A stretch of 64,000 nucleotides of DNA from Shewanella violacea DSS12 (GTDB taxonomy: Bacteria > Pseudomonadota > Gammaproteobacteria > Enterobacterales > Shewanellaceae). Location: contig NC_014012.1 of assembly GCF_000091325.1 (NCBI RefSeq), positions 3,356,500 to 3,420,499 on the forward strand, given 5' to 3'. Numbering within the stretch: the stretch's first letter is position 1; each line of letters starts with the position of its first letter. The translations under genes were made by a program, and so were the position numbers. This document shows positions 46,741-57,623 of this stretch, in pieces. The notes beneath the pieces are model-generated. The model saw nothing but the letters and a program-made list of their open reading frames with translations, did no database searches and had not been told where the DNA came from.

Positions 46741-46753
46741 GCCTCTGGATTCA

Positions 46754-46784
46754 TAAGTTTTAAGTTTTAAGTTTTAAGTTTTAA
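46754..46784 (+). repeat. 7-bp tandem repeat after folD
   Basis: Four copies of TAAGTTT then TAA and AAAGCATAAA. Close match to the repeat after fabV. The unit holds a TAA stop and shifts frame at each copy. Confidence 0.92.
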
Positions 46785-46791
46785 AAAGCAT

Positions 46792-46821
46792 AAAAAAAGC
46801 CTGCATCTGCAGGCTTTTTTT
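46792..46821. terminator. Bidirectional terminator between folD and cysS
   Basis: A 14-bp stem (A-tract, GCCTGCA / TGCAGGC, T-tract) with a 2-base loop; A and T tracts on both sides suit termination of both convergent genes. Confidence 0.9.
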
Positions 46822-46839
46822 TATGATAACCAATAACTT

Positions 46840-48219
46840 TTACTTTTTACGCCAAGTGGTGCCGCTAGGCCCATCTTCTAAGATAACACCTAAAGCATTT
46901 AAACCGTCACGGGCTATATCGGCGGCAGGCCAGTCTTTCTCGGCTCTGGCGCGATTACGCTCAACGATCAAGGCCTCTATTTGAGCCACTTCATCATCAC
47001 TGCCCTCGCCCTTGAAGAAGGTATCGACATCTTGTTCCAGTAAACCTAGTACTTCTGCCAACTCTTTTAACTTAACACCCAATGCCGATGCTGCAGCTAT
47101 GTCACTGCCTTTAACACGATTAATCTCACGTACCATCTCAAACAGCACTGAATACGCTTCTGGAGTATTAAAATCGTCATCCATCGCCGCCTTAAATTTA
47201 GCGACAAACTCTGAGGCATCGGCAGACTCAACCGAGAGGTCTAAACCTTTTAATGAAGTATATAAACGCTCCAGTGCCGATTTAGCCTGCTTGAGGTTAT
47301 CTTCCGAATAGTTTAGCTGACTACGATAGTGTCCCGATAACAGGAAGTAGCGAATCGTCCCAGCATCATAATGATTAAGCACATCACGAATGGTGAAGAA
47401 GTTGTTCAATGACTTAGACATCTTCTCCTTATCGATCATCACCATACCCGTATGCATCCAGTAGTTTACATAGGAGGTATCATGGGCACAGCAAGATTGG
47501 GCGATCTCGTTCTCATGGTGTGGAAATTGAAGATCTGAGCCACCACCATGAATATCAAAATGTTGACCTAAGTGTTTGCTGTTCATTGCCGAACATTCGA
47601 TATGCCATCCCGGACGACCAGCTCCCCAAGGCGAATCCCAGGTAGGCTCTCCAGGCTTAGACATCTTCCACAACACAAAATCCATAGGATCGCGCTTAGT
47701 GTCTTCGACTTCTACGCGAGCACCGGCTTGCAACTGCTCAATATTTTGCCCCGACAGGCGGCCATATTCAGGGAACGATGACACGCTAAATAATACATCA
47801 CCATTACCTGAGACATAGGCATGATCTTTTTCGATAAGTTTCTCAACCATATCGATAATCTCTGGCATATGCAGTGTGGCTCTGGGCTCAAAATCTGGGC
47901 GTTTCATGTTTAACGCATCGAAATCACGGTGCATCTCACCGATCAATCTCTCGGTAAGAGACTCACAGCTTTCTTTATTTTCAGCGGCGCGCTTGATGAT
48001 CTTGTCATCGACGTCGGTAATGTTTCGCTGAAAGTTCACCTCATAACCTGAGTATCTCAGGTACCTGACTATCATATCGAAAGAGACAAAAGTACGACCG
48101 TGTCCGATATGACATAAGTCATAGATGGTGATCCCACACACATACATACCTATTTTGCCTGGCTGTATTGGTTTGAATTCCTCTTTTTGGCGGGTCAGAC
48201 TGTTGTATAACTTCAACAT
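46840..48219 (-). CDS. cysS: Cysteinyl-tRNA synthetase
   Basis: 459 residues, normal length. Class I synthetase with CxxT... zinc Cys and HIGH motif in [16 protein letters not shown], zinc site residues in CSAMN and [14 protein letters not shown], and KMSKS in [13 protein letters not shown]. Charges tRNA-Cys. It is divergent from ppiB and convergent with folD. The pairing of cysS and ppiB on opposite strands is typical of Shewanella. Confidence 0.97.
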   Translation of the reverse strand: MLKLYNSLTRQKEEFKPIQPGKIGMYVCGITIYDLCHIGHGRTFVSFDMIVRYLRYSGYEVNFQRNITDVDDKIIKRAAENKESCESLTERLIGEMHRDFDALNMKRPDFEPRATLHMPEIIDMVEKLIEKDHAYVSGNGDVLFSVSSFPEYGRLSGQNIEQLQAGARVEVEDTKRDPMDFVLWKMSKPGEPTWDSPWGAGRPGWHIECSAMNSKHLGQHFDIHGGGSDLQFPHHENEIAQSCCAHDTSYVNYWMHTGMVMIDKEKMSKSLNNFFTIRDVLNHYDAGTIRYFLLSGHYRSQLNYSEDNLKQAKSALERLYTSLKGLDLSVESADASEFVAKFKAAMDDDFNTPEAYSVLFEMVREINRVKGSDIAAASALGVKLKELAEVLGLLEQDVDTFFKGEGSDDEVAQIEALIVERNRARAEKDWPAADIARDGLNALGVILEDGPSGTTWRKK

Positions 48220-48480
48220 CGCTACTCTCTTTCAACGAAAAAACAATAAAAATTGGCCAAACAGTTTACCATTGCACTAGTCTTGCTTCCATCAATTTAC
48301 GTGACTCTGGCCATGAAACTTAGCTTTTTATCAGGCACCTTGATGAGTTTTATCCTCCCATCTCCAACATTGATATTTTTATTCTCTTAGTCAATTGGCG
48401 ACTAGCCCTTTATGCGAAATCGCAATTACGATAGAATCTTGCCACAAATTATTATTGCTAAATTTAGTGAGAATCAAAAC

Positions 48481-48975
48481 ATGATCACTCTTCATACTAA
48501 CCATGGTGAAATCACCCTGGAACTTGAGACCGAAAAAGCGCCGTTAACTGCCGAAAACTTTATCAAATATGCTAAAGATGGCTTCTATGATGGTACGGTT
48601 TTTCACCGCGTTATCGATGGTTTCATGGTTCAAGGTGGCGGCTTCACTGAAGATATGGAGCAGAAGCGTTGCGATGAAACCATCAAGAACGAAGCAAACA
48701 ATGGTTTATCCAACGTGATAGGTACTGTGGCTATGGCCAGAACATCTGATCCACATTCGGCAACGGCTCAGTTCTTCATCAACATCAATGACAACACCTT
48801 CCTGGATTTCAAATCAGAGACAGCACAGGGCTGGGGTTACTGCGTATTTGCTAAGATCAGTGCCGGTATGGACGTGGTCAACAAGATCAAAGCAGTAAAC
48901 ACAGGTAACAAGGGCATGCATCAAGATGTGCCTCTAGAAGCTGTAATTATCGAGAAAGTGACCATTGCCGAGTAA
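48481..48975 (+). CDS. ppiB: Cytoplasmic peptidyl-prolyl isomerase B (cyclophilin)
   Basis: 164 residues from the ATG at 48481 ([19 protein letters not shown]); the longer upstream frame is not conserved. Cyclophilin fold with catalytic Arg in [15 protein letters not shown], and the [16 protein letters not shown] motif. Accelerates cis-trans isomerisation of proline bonds. It lies nine bases before lpxH, so the two are probably co-transcribed. Confidence 0.96.
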   Translation: MITLHTNHGEITLELETEKAPLTAENFIKYAKDGFYDGTVFHRVIDGFMVQGGGFTEDMEQKRCDETIKNEANNGLSNVIGTVAMARTSDPHSATAQFFININDNTFLDFKSETAQGWGYCVFAKISAGMDVVNKIKAVNTGNKGMHQDVPLEAVIIEKVTIAE

Positions 48976-48984
48976 ATCAGCTTA

Positions 48985-49719
48985 ATGCGCACACTTTTTA
49001 TCGGCGATCTGCATTTATCTGCAGATCGCCCCGATATCACGCGAGCCTTCAACCAGTTTCTCGATACCCAACTCGATGACGCCGAAGCCCTCTATATACT
49101 TGGCGATCTTTTTGAAGTCTGGACCGGAGATGATATTGCCGATCCCTTCGCCTACGAATTAGCCGATAAACTCCATGGCATCTCACAACGAGTTCCTATT
49201 TACTATATCCATGGGAATCGTGATTTTCTGATTGGTAAAGACTTTGCCGCACGGTGTGGCATGAGCTTGTTACCCGAAATTCATTGCTTAGATCTTTACG
49301 GCGTACCTAGCGTTCTCCTACACGGTGATAGCCTATGCACCCTTGATCAAGCCTATCAAAAGTTTAGACGCTTCAGAAATAATCCAGTTGTTAAGTGGAT
49401 CTATTCACGCCTTCCTAAGAGCACTCGCCAAAATATTGCAACCAAGATACGTGCAAAGAGTCAGGCAAGTAATATGAATAAAAGTTACACCATCATGGAT
49501 GTTGAGCAGGATGCAGTCACTCAATTAATGGCACGTTGCGGCGTAACACAGATGATCCATGGCCATACCCACAGACCCGACATTCATCATTTAGGCAAAG
49601 ACCTGGCTGGAATTGAGCATCGGCGCATTGTGGTTGGTGACTGGTATGAACAAGGCAGCGTGCTTAGCATATCGAAAGATACGCTAACCTTAACTAGCCT
49701 GCCCTTTCAAGCTAACTAA
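48985..49719 (+). CDS. lpxH: UDP-2,3-diacylglucosamine diphosphatase LpxH
   Basis: 244 residues. Calcineurin-like phosphoesterase of lipid A synthesis, cleaving UDP-2,3-diacylglucosamine to lipid X and UMP. Metal-binding motifs: [29 protein letters not shown] and [10 protein letters not shown]. Peripheral inner-membrane enzyme. It follows ppiB closely, as in enterobacteria. Confidence 0.95.
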   Translation: MRTLFIGDLHLSADRPDITRAFNQFLDTQLDDAEALYILGDLFEVWTGDDIADPFAYELADKLHGISQRVPIYYIHGNRDFLIGKDFAARCGMSLLPEIHCLDLYGVPSVLLHGDSLCTLDQAYQKFRRFRNNPVVKWIYSRLPKSTRQNIATKIRAKSQASNMNKSYTIMDVEQDAVTQLMARCGVTQMIHGHTHRPDIHHLGKDLAGIEHRRIVVGDWYEQGSVLSISKDTLTLTSLPFQAN

Positions 49720-49793
49720 TTAACCAGTAATGACCTAGCTAAGCAATTACTGGCTTATCCCCCACTAAAACCGCCAAACAGATTCAAAAGATA

Positions 49794-50582
49794 TTAGGCC
49801 ACTGGCGCACCAGAGTGAAATTTAAACTCAGTGTCGCTAGATAAAATAAGCTCAGCTTCAGCCTGGCGAATAATGATAATTCGCTCACTCACTGGCACAC
49901 TCTTTTTAGTCATAGCATTGGCCTGAATCAATTCGGCTAACACCAAATAGTCTTGATAATGTCTCGCTTCTGAGCGTAACAGAGAAACATAAAATCGATT
50001 TAATTCATTATCTAAATAGGGCGCTAATTTTGCGAAACGCTCACAGGATCTGGCCTCGATAAAGGCGCCTATGATGAGCTTATCGACTAAGGCTGCTGGC
50101 TCATGGGTCCTGACTTGTTTCATCATGCCTTTGGCATAACGACCCGCTGTCATGTTTTGATAGGGAATATTTCTAGCTTGCATGATCTCTAACACTTGCT
50201 CGAAATGGTGAAATTCCTCTTTGATAAGCCTAACCATCTTACTTATCAGTGCAGAACCATGATCGAAATTAGGTTTAGCGACTAGCTCCCCGGAAAAATC
50301 ATTTTTCTTACTATCACGAGATAAAAAGGCGTCTATGTCTCTGTCTTTTTGATAGATAAACTCTTCATAGGGTTTTGCCCATTGAAGTAACAATTTGCCG
50401 CTGTCTTTATCGATTGCATATTTCCGAATAAGAAACATGGCGGTTTGTGCCGCTTTTAACTCACAATTACAGTGGTCGATAAGTAACTCAGGTAGATTTT
50501 CCGGCCTTTTGGCCACCTCAATCCAGGCGTCTGGTGTTTCGCATCCTAAAAATGCATGGATCGGGGCTAACAATTGCTCCAT
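49794..50582 (-). CDS. miaE: tRNA-(ms2io6A)-hydroxylase MiaE
   Basis: 262 residues, all helical, of the ferritin-like diiron class. Iron-ligand motifs E-x2-H are visible in KEEFHHFEQVLEIM and RSEARHYQDYLVL, with other Glu in CNCELKAAQTAM and EARSCERFAKL. It hydroxylates the isopentenyl group of the modified base at position 37 of some tRNAs and requires oxygen. Stand-alone gene, convergent with lpxH. The N-terminus (MEQLLAPIHAFLGCETPDAW) fits the family. Confidence 0.92.
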   Translation of the reverse strand: MEQLLAPIHAFLGCETPDAWIEVAKRPENLPELLIDHCNCELKAAQTAMFLIRKYAIDKDSGKLLLQWAKPYEEFIYQKDRDIDAFLSRDSKKNDFSGELVAKPNFDHGSALISKMVRLIKEEFHHFEQVLEIMQARNIPYQNMTAGRYAKGMMKQVRTHEPAALVDKLIIGAFIEARSCERFAKLAPYLDNELNRFYVSLLRSEARHYQDYLVLAELIQANAMTKKSVPVSERIIIIRQAEAELILSSDTEFKFHSGAPVA

Positions 50583-50967
50583 GGACTCTCTTCTCGCAGT
50601 AAATATATGTCATTTTTATAGATGTATTATTCTAACATCGACTCAGTCTGGCTGAGGGATCAATTTAGTCGTTATTGCCTATCTTGGATTATTAATCGAG
50701 AAGTTTGAACTTGATCATTCAAACCAAGATACAGCCTTTGAAACAAATATTTAACAACTTAGCCAATATCAACTTGACTAAGGTGTGATTTTGTTCAATA
50801 AATAACCTTATATATGTATTATCAGAGGATGAACTAAGCATTAGTGAGAGCATGGATTGGCATTGGGTATCGTGAGCCGTATGGTCTTTGGGAATTAGAC
50901 CAATAGGCATGTAGGCTCGTCTGAAGTTTGGCGAGCAAAAGTTAACGCTAAACTAAGGATAATTATA
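50583..50967. other. Intergenic region upstream of miaE and the Yip1 gene
   Basis: About 385 bases, AT-rich, presumably holding both divergent promoters. A short open frame on the minus strand (50719-50910) has no support. I see no RNA gene or operator. Confidence 0.4.
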
Positions 50968-51564
50968 ATGATATTAAATCACTTAATGGGACTCTATACG
51001 CATCCAAAAGAAGAGTGGCACACAATCGAAAAGAATCACGAGGCACTCAAGAGTAGCATGAGCCATATTTTACTCATTGCACTCATTCCCGTGATCTGTA
51101 CCTTTATCGCCGCAACTGAATTGGGATGGGATTTAGGTGTTGGAGAGCGACTCTTCCTAACACAAGAAAGTGCACTATTAATGTCCGGAGGCATGTATGT
51201 AGGACTCATTGCCGGTGTGTTCGCACTGGCTTATCTGTCTTTTTGGATGGCAAAAACCTTCGATGCCGACCCTAGTTATACTCAAGCACTGGAACTGGCA
51301 TCTTACACCGCGACCCCATTGTTTATGGTCGGACTGGCCGCATTGTATCCAACGGTTTGGTTTGTAATGGTCATTGGCTTCTTTGGACTCGCCTATTCGG
51401 TTTACCTTCTTTATACCGGCGTCCCTATCATAATGAATATACCTGAAGAAAAAGGCTTCATCTATGCCAGCTCTGTGGTCACGGCAGGCCTAGTACTTCT
51501 GGTCGCCTTGATGGCATCGAGCGTGATCCTTTGGAGCATGGGTTTGGGTCCCATGTATCAATAG
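50968..51564 (+). CDS. Yip1-domain membrane protein
   Basis: 198 residues with a short soluble N-terminus (MILNHLMGLYTHPKEEWHTI) and five or six membrane segments, the layout of bacterial Yip1-family (DUF1282) proteins. Function unknown. The start follows AAGGATAA. It is convergent with glnS; its TAG stop overlaps the first unit of an 8-bp tandem repeat. Confidence 0.85.
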   Translation: MILNHLMGLYTHPKEEWHTIEKNHEALKSSMSHILLIALIPVICTFIAATELGWDLGVGERLFLTQESALLMSGGMYVGLIAGVFALAYLSFWMAKTFDADPSYTQALELASYTATPLFMVGLAALYPTVWFVMVIGFFGLAYSVYLLYTGVPIIMNIPEEKGFIYASSVVTAGLVLLVALMASSVILWSMGLGPMYQ

Positions 51565-51603
51565 AATCTAGGAATCTAGGAATCTAGGAATCTAGGAATC
51601 TAG
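51564..51603 (+). repeat. 8-bp tandem repeat after the Yip1 gene
   Basis: Five perfect copies of GAATCTAG, beginning within the stop codon of the gene. The unit contains TAG, and its length puts stops in all frames. Confidence 0.93.
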
Positions 51604-51610
51604 GACAACA

Positions 51611-51645
51611 AAAAAGGCTTTAGGGTTTCCCCTAAAGCCTTTTTA
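51611..51645. terminator. Bidirectional terminator between the Yip1 gene and glnS
   Basis: A 15-bp stem (AAAAAGGCTTTAGGG / CCCTAAAGCCTTTTT) with a 4-base loop; suited to both convergent genes. Confidence 0.9.
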
Positions 51646-51675
51646 ATGAAGAATTACTACATCAACTAATCACGA

Positions 51676-53346
51676 CTACTGAGATGAATCTCGCAGTGCA
51701 ACCGTCAGGTTAAAGACTAACTTGTCGGGTGTTGAATCTTTACTATCGGCACAGAAGTAACCTTCACGTTCGAATTGATAAGCTTTCTCAGCCTCAGCAT
51801 TCACCAGACCTGCTTCAACCAGACCATGAGTAATGATCAGAGAATCAGGATTTAGCACTTCATCCACTGTCTCAGCACCGGCTGGGTTAGCATCGGTAAA
51901 TAATCGATTGTAGAGACGGAACTCGGCAGGTTTAGCACTGCTCGCTTCAACCCAGTGAATAACACCTTTCACTTTACGGCCATCAGCTGGGTTTACACCT
52001 AATGTCTCATCATCATAAGTACAATAGATAGTAGTGATGTTACCTTCTTCATCCTTATCACAGCGTTCAGCTTTAATGACATAGGCATTACGTAGGCGAA
52101 CTTCTTTGCCTTGAACCAGACGCTTATACTTCTTATTGGCTTCTTCACGGAAGTCATCGGCATCGATAAACAGTTCACGGCCAAATGTTATCTCACGCTT
52201 ACCAAACTCATCTTTACTCGGATGGATTGGTGCATGCAGTGTTTCAACTTGCCCTTCAGGGTAGTTTTCGATAATCACTTTAACCGGATTGATCACCGCC
52301 ATGGCGCGGGGAGCATTATCGTTCAGCTCTTCACGAATACAGGCATCTAACATGGCAACTTCGATCATGTTATCTTGCTTAGTCACACCGATACGCAGAC
52401 AAAACTCTCGAATAGATGCGGCTGTGTAACCACGACGACGCAGGCCTGCAAGAGTTGGCATACGTGGGTCATCCCAACCATTTACCAGTTCACGAGTAAC
52501 CAAGTCATTTAGCTTACGCTTAGACATCAAGGTGTATTCTAGATTAAGTCTAGAAAACTCATACTGACGGGTTCTGTTTGGTGCCTGGAAATCATCTAAA
52601 TGATCCAGTACCCAGTCATATAAACGACGGTTATCTTGGAACTCTAATGTACATAAGGAGTGACTGATATTCTCGATGGCATCTGAGATACAGTGGGTAA
52701 AGTCGTACATAGGATAGATGCACCATTTATCACCGGTTTGGTGATGATGGGCAAAACGAATACGATAGATGATAGGGTCACGCATACACATGAAAGACGA
52801 TGACATATCGATCTTGGCACGTAGCGAACACTCACCCTCTTTAAATTCACCCTTACGCATCTTCTCAAACAACTCAAGATTCTCAGCCACTGAGGTATCG
52901 CGAGCAGGACTATTCTTACCCGGTGCCTTCAATGTACCGCGATATTCGCGAGTCTCTTCGCTGTTTAGGAAACAGACATAAGCTAAGCCTTTGGTGATCA
53001 ACTCAACAGCGTACCCATGAAGCTTGTCGAAGTAGTTAGACGAATAACGAATATCCCCTGACCACTCAAAACCCAACCACTTCACATCATCCTGAATCGA
53101 ATGAACATAGTCGATATCTTCTTTTTCTGGGTTGGTATCATCAAATCGTAAGTTACATTGGCCCTTGTAATCCTTTGCTATACCGAAGTTTAAGCAGATT
53201 GATTTAGCATGACCGATATGAAGAAAGCCATTTGGCTCTGGTGGAAAGCGTGTTTGAACACTGGTGTGCTTACCGCTTTCAAGATCTTCATCTATGATGT
53301 TACGAATGAAGTTACTGGGACGAACTTCGCTGTCCACATTACTCAT
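51676..53346 (-). CDS. glnS: Glutaminyl-tRNA synthetase
   Basis: 556 residues from the ATG at 53346 ([19 protein letters not shown]), preceded by an AGAGGAA site; the frame is open for 52 codons upstream but that part is not synthetase sequence. Class I enzyme: HIGH motif in [20 protein letters not shown]-type motif VLMSKRKL-like (YTLMSKRKL), and the C-terminal anticodon-binding beta-barrels. It charges tRNA-Gln. Convergent with the Yip1 gene. Confidence 0.97.
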   Translation of the reverse strand: MSNVDSEVRPSNFIRNIIDEDLESGKHTSVQTRFPPEPNGFLHIGHAKSICLNFGIAKDYKGQCNLRFDDTNPEKEDIDYVHSIQDDVKWLGFEWSGDIRYSSNYFDKLHGYAVELITKGLAYVCFLNSEETREYRGTLKAPGKNSPARDTSVAENLELFEKMRKGEFKEGECSLRAKIDMSSSFMCMRDPIIYRIRFAHHHQTGDKWCIYPMYDFTHCISDAIENISHSLCTLEFQDNRRLYDWVLDHLDDFQAPNRTRQYEFSRLNLEYTLMSKRKLNDLVTRELVNGWDDPRMPTLAGLRRRGYTAASIREFCLRIGVTKQDNMIEVAMLDACIREELNDNAPRAMAVINPVKVIIENYPEGQVETLHAPIHPSKDEFGKREITFGRELFIDADDFREEANKKYKRLVQGKEVRLRNAYVIKAERCDKDEEGNITTIYCTYDDETLGVNPADGRKVKGVIHWVEASSAKPAEFRLYNRLFTDANPAGAETVDEVLNPDSLIITHGLVEAGLVNAEAEKAYQFEREGYFCADSKDSTPDKLVFNLTVALRDSSQ

Positions 53347-53507
53347 GTGATTCCTCTTAGAGAACGCTGGCCAGCCACTAGCCTGATTGTATATACAATT
53401 AACTGGATGGGATGGCATATTAAGATGTAATTGGAAATGATAATCCACTATCTCAGTGCTAGATACAACGCCTGATAGCAAAAAACAGCAACAAAAATCC
53501 ATATAAT

Positions 53508-53537
53508 AAAAAAGCAGCGACTAATCGCTGCTTTTTT
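53508..53537 (-). terminator. Intrinsic terminator after feoB
   Basis: AAAAAAGCAGCGA / TCGCTGCTTTTTT stem with a 4-base loop, 27 bases past the feoB stop. Symmetric tracts could also affect read-through from the other strand. Confidence 0.88.
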
Positions 53538-53563
53538 ATTAATAACCGACGATAAGGTGTTCG

Positions 53564-55855
53564 TTATGTGATCACTTTGACATCTAATATTTTCATTTCA
53601 GTGCGTTTGGCTTTCACCTTCAACCAAATATAGAAAATAACCAAGGCACTGATGAAGAAGCCAATCCACAGACTCGATGAAAGCGGGTGTTCCCCGAACG
53701 TCGCAGCCTGATAGAAAACAGTCGCCGTGCCATAAGCTAAGGCAAAGGTCCAAACCCCAGCAAATGCAGCCCAACGCCCACCAAACTCACCCACAAGTGC
53801 GCCCATTGCCGCAACACAAGGTGTGTAGAGCAAGATAAACAACAAATATGCAAAGGCTGCCGTGATCCCAGAGAAGCCAGCCTGAAGTGCTGTGAAGGTC
53901 GAAGCATCGACCTCTAGCTCTTCCGATGCAGCTTCTACCGAAGACACATCGCCAACAGAAATCGATAAAGGATCGTCTAATGCGATGCCAAACAAGTTTT
54001 CCGGAATGGTACTTAAGGCTTCATTGAGTGTCTCCAAAAGCGGCGCTAACTCTTCATCACCAGAGCCTGCTGTGCTATACAAGCTGTTAAGAGTGCCAAC
54101 TACCGCCTCTTTGGCAAATATTCCGGTGATTATTCCCACGGTAGCAGGCCAGTTATCTTGCTCGACGCCCATGGGGCCGAAAAATGGTGTCACTTTCTGG
54201 CTGGCTACACTGAGCACAGACTCGGAACTATCTTCATGACCAAAGCTACCATCCAGACCTATGGCATTAACGAAGTTAAGCAAGGTCACCACGATAACAA
54301 TAGTCTTGCCCGCACCAAGAATAAAACTCTTAGTCCGTTTACCCGTACGGTTCATTACCGTCTTGAATTTAGGCTTCTCGTAACTGGGTAATTCCATCAC
54401 CACAGCACTACTGCTACCTGGTAATAAGGTCGAACGCAGAAGTAAGCCAGTGCCTACAGCGGCCAAGATTCCAATAAGATAGAGCAAGAACACTAGGTTC
54501 TGCCCCGACTCAGGGAAGAAGGCGGCGGCAAACAGCGCATACACAGGTAGCCGAGCACCACAGGACATAAATGGAGCCATCATACCTGTCACTATGCGCT
54601 CTCGTTCACTGCCTAAGGTACGCGTAGCCATAATCGCGGGTACTGAACAGCCAAAACCAACAATCATAGGCACGAAAGCCTTACCCGGCAAACCGATGCG
54701 ACGCATAAGGCCATCGACCACAAATGCCGCACGAGCCATATAACCTGAGCCTTCTAGCACAGATAACGCTAAAAACAGGGCTGCGATAACTGGAATAAAG
54801 GTCGCTACCGTCTGAATACCTTGGCCAACACCACCAGCAATGATAGTAACTAGCCAAGCCGGTGAGCCCAGGCTAGTCATAATTGCGCCTAAATGGTCGA
54901 CGAAGATTGCGCCCCCCATAATATCGAAGAAATCGATAAACGCGCTACCCACATTGATACTGAACATGAACATCAGATACATGACAAACAGAAATACCGG
55001 CACGCCGGCCACAGGGTGAAGAATCACCTTATCGAGTTTGTCACTCAAGGTTTCATTGCCATCCGATGAGACAGAGGCATCATAGACACTTTGAACCAAA
55101 TCGAAACGAGTGGTTGCCACCATGACTTCTATATCTTGGCCTTGGCCAACAATAGAGTCGGTACTGCCATTAACCTCATCACCCACCTGGCTTGACTTAC
55201 ACTGACCGTAACCTATTCCATTGGCCAACATGGCAAGGGCGCGACCCCGGCTTAAGCTTGTATCACTTGCCAGTAAATTGGTGACAGCAGCTTCAATCCG
55301 AGCGTCGTAATTGAGAATCAAGGCTTTCTCAGAGACCTTGCCCTCGAGCAAGATGACAACTTGCGCTTTCACTTTCTCGATATCGGCCTGGTCTCGCGAG
55401 CAGACACCCACAACCGGACAGCCTAATATTTTGCTCATCTGCTCAACATCGACTTCGATGCCATGTCTCTTCGCCGCATCTATCTTGTTGAGCACAACAA
55501 CCATAGGAATACCCAGCTCACGTAGCTGGATAGTTAAATAAAGATGCCGCTCAATATTGGTGGCATCGACCAGATTGATGATGCCATCTATCTGCTGCTC
55601 AGCAAGAAACTGCTGTGCTATCTGCTCATCAAGCGAGCAATCACAGCTTTTACCAGCAGGTAATAGGTCATAGATACCCGGTAGATCCGTTAGAGAAACA
55701 TCGGTACCTTCTAAGGTAAATAGGCCTGTTTTCTTCTCTACAGTTACACCGGACCAGTTACCAACTTGCTGGTTGGCCCCTGTGAGAGCATTAAAAAGCG
55801 TCGATTTACCCGCATTAGGGTTACCGACAGTCACACAATGAAACTGCTTAGCCAT
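53564..55855 (-). CDS. feoB: Ferrous iron transport protein FeoB
   Basis: 763 residues from the ATG at 55855 (MAKQFHCVTVGNPNAGKST). It imports Fe2+ across the inner membrane. N-terminal G domain: G1 GNPNAGKST, G3 DLPG, G4 NKID, followed by a GDI-like segment; the membrane part has about ten helices, with the Cys-containing GFGCSVPAIMATRT and GARLPVYALFAA gate motifs. The start overlaps feoA by 8 bases. No feoC is found. Expected to be Fur-repressed and induced by low oxygen. Confidence 0.95.
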   Translation of the reverse strand: MAKQFHCVTVGNPNAGKSTLFNALTGANQQVGNWSGVTVEKKTGLFTLEGTDVSLTDLPGIYDLLPAGKSCDCSLDEQIAQQFLAEQQIDGIINLVDATNIERHLYLTIQLRELGIPMVVVLNKIDAAKRHGIEVDVEQMSKILGCPVVGVCSRDQADIEKVKAQVVILLEGKVSEKALILNYDARIEAAVTNLLASDTSLSRGRALAMLANGIGYGQCKSSQVGDEVNGSTDSIVGQGQDIEVMVATTRFDLVQSVYDASVSSDGNETLSDKLDKVILHPVAGVPVFLFVMYLMFMFSINVGSAFIDFFDIMGGAIFVDHLGAIMTSLGSPAWLVTIIAGGVGQGIQTVATFIPVIAALFLALSVLEGSGYMARAAFVVDGLMRRIGLPGKAFVPMIVGFGCSVPAIMATRTLGSERERIVTGMMAPFMSCGARLPVYALFAAAFFPESGQNLVFLLYLIGILAAVGTGLLLRSTLLPGSSSAVVMELPSYEKPKFKTVMNRTGKRTKSFILGAGKTIVIVVTLLNFVNAIGLDGSFGHEDSSESVLSVASQKVTPFFGPMGVEQDNWPATVGIITGIFAKEAVVGTLNSLYSTAGSGDEELAPLLETLNEALSTIPENLFGIALDDPLSISVGDVSSVEAASEELEVDASTFTALQAGFSGITAAFAYLLFILLYTPCVAAMGALVGEFGGRWAAFAGVWTFALAYGTATVFYQAATFGEHPLSSSLWIGFFISALVIFYIWLKVKAKRTEMKILDVKVIT

Positions 55856-56117
55856 TCGTTTGTACCGCCTCAACTTTATCTTTAATGACTCTCTCGACAT
55901 CTATAATATCGGCCAGGTCACGACGCATACACAGCCTACTTCCACGAATATTGAGCAAGAGCCCAGATCCCATCGGAGCCTTACGGATCATGAAGAATGA
56001 AGTGTTTGGGGTGATCCCCATGGAAAGTAATTTTCGCTTAACAACCGATGGCAGATTCAACTGACCAACTTCTGAAATAGTGGCGTGATCGCCCGGGTTT
56101 AAATCGCTTAATTTCAT
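55848..56117 (-). CDS. feoA: Ferrous iron transport protein FeoA
   Basis: 89 residues with an SH3-like fold (MKLSDLNPGDHATISEV, then MGITPNTSFFMIRKAPMG and INIRGSRLCMRRDLAD-like end). It is a small cytoplasmic partner of FeoB. First gene of feoAB, overlapping feoB, with a Fur-type palindrome 99-125 bases upstream. Confidence 0.93.
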   Translation of the reverse strand: MKLSDLNPGDHATISEVGQLNLPSVVKRKLLSMGITPNTSFFMIRKAPMGSGLLLNIRGSRLCMRRDLADIIDVERVIKDKVEAVQTNG

Positions 56118-56215
56118 TATGCTTTATATACCTTTACAGGTTTCAGTAATTCTTAAACTTGAAATTATTTTAACGAAGGCAAAAGAAGAATAACTTTACC
56201 TAGATCAAGATTTCG

Positions 56216-56242
56216 AATTGAAAACGATAATAGTTTTCAATT
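56216..56242. promoter_or_regulatory. Fur-type palindrome upstream of feoA
   Basis: AATTGAAAAC and GTTTTCAATT are perfect 10-base arms around GATAATA. The central 19 bases match the Fur consensus at about 13 of 19 positions. A TTGATCTAGGTAA sequence closer to feoA (minus strand, 56196-56208) has one good FNR/Crp half-site. Both fit known iron and oxygen control of feo operons. Confidence 0.65.
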
Positions 56243-56636
56243 GTATTCTATATTATGTGACAAAAGTCCCAACTAATAAACGTCTGCTAAACAAATTATC
56301 TGAGAATTCATCGAATGAAGCAGGACTGACTACTAATCAGACAATAATGTGACTTACACTAGCAAGCCACAAAGAACCTCACCTTAGACTCCCATAGCGA
56401 ATAATCAATAGAGCGACTATTAATAGTCGCTGACATTCCTGTAATTTATGATTTAAAAAAATCTAAACCAGGCAGATGCAAGCTTTAGTAAGAGTCCAAA
56501 TAAACTGATAAGCCCACAGCACAAGAAATCTTGCGATTCTTTAATGAGTAATAAAACCCGCTGCCCTACAAAACTCCTAGGCCTTAACTAAACTTAACCC
56601 TGATAGCATAAGACCTGAGATCAAATTTGGAGTGAA
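56243..56636. other. Intergenic region before the GGDEF gene
   Basis: About 390 AT-rich bases with no recognisable gene or RNA. It presumably carries the promoter of the downstream GGDEF gene and part of the feo control region. Confidence 0.4.
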
Positions 56637-57623
56637 ATGCTGAGTCCACCACGTGCTCCCTACCCTTACTCATCTATTTTAGAATTAGAGATAGAAGAAA
56701 TCGACTGGCAAAGATGGCAGAAGCTGGTCAACACGGTTGCCGACATGTTTAATGCTCCGGCCACTTTTATCAATCAGGCCAATTCGAAAGGAATAGAGGT
56801 CATCATAGCCTCTCAAAAACCTGAGACTCACTATCAAGCAGGCAGTATCGATCTAAATAGTAATATCTATTGTCATCAGGTGGTCAAAAACTCAGCCAAA
56901 CTCTATGTTAGAGACGCCAAACTGGATCCCCAATGGAGCGATAATCCGGAATACACAGAAGATAACTATGTCTCCTATCTAGGCTTGCCAATATCATGGC
57001 CCGATGGCAGCATTTTCGGCACTCTGTGCGTGTTAGACACAAAAGTAACCCATTACTCGCAGACTTATATCAATGCCTTAGCGGTAATCAAAGAGGTAAT
57101 AGACAGTGACCTTAGGCACCTTTACAAGGAAAACCAACTCCTTACACTCAGTTATACCGACCCACTCACTCAAATCTATAATCGACGTGGATTTGAAGAC
57201 CTCTTGATCAGCACGCAGGACTTAGCCCAAAGACTGAATCGACAACTGATCTTACTGTATTTCGACCTAGATCAATTCAAACAAGCCAATGACAATTATG
57301 GTCATGAGATTGGAGATGAGATTCTAAAAACCTTCGCAAAAATGCTTAAAATCAACAGTCGAAGTTGTGACTTAGTCGCCAGATGGGGCGGAGATGAATT
57401 TCTGGTGTTGATCCATGCCGAAAACGAACACTGTGTAGAATTGTTTAATCACAGAATGGCACAAAAATTATCGACTTGTTCCTTGAGCCAGGACATACAG
57501 TACTCCTTCGGTTATGCGGTGCTAAAACCCGGCGATAAAACCAAACTCGACACATTATTAAAAACTGCCGACCGGTGCATGTACCTAAATAAACTCGCGA
57601 AGAAGAATTTGAGTTCAAACTAG
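56637..57623 (+). CDS. GAF-GGDEF protein, probable diguanylate cyclase
   Basis: 328 residues. N-terminal GAF-type sensor (about 15-160; DWQRWQKLVNTVADMFNAPA, then SYLGLPISWPDGSIFGTLCV), then a GGDEF domain (about 168-325) with the active site RWGGDEFLV intact and an RSCD motif five residues before it, a standard c-di-GMP inhibition (RxxD) site. So it should make c-di-GMP with product feedback. No membrane segment, so it is cytoplasmic. Ligand of the GAF domain is unknown. Stand-alone gene. Confidence 0.92.
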   Translation: MLSPPRAPYPYSSILELEIEEIDWQRWQKLVNTVADMFNAPATFINQANSKGIEVIIASQKPETHYQAGSIDLNSNIYCHQVVKNSAKLYVRDAKLDPQWSDNPEYTEDNYVSYLGLPISWPDGSIFGTLCVLDTKVTHYSQTYINALAVIKEVIDSDLRHLYKENQLLTLSYTDPLTQIYNRRGFEDLLISTQDLAQRLNRQLILLYFDLDQFKQANDNYGHEIGDEILKTFAKMLKINSRSCDLVARWGGDEFLVLIHAENEHCVELFNHRMAQKLSTCSLSQDIQYSFGYAVLKPGDKTKLDTLLKTADRCMYLNKLAKKNLSSN

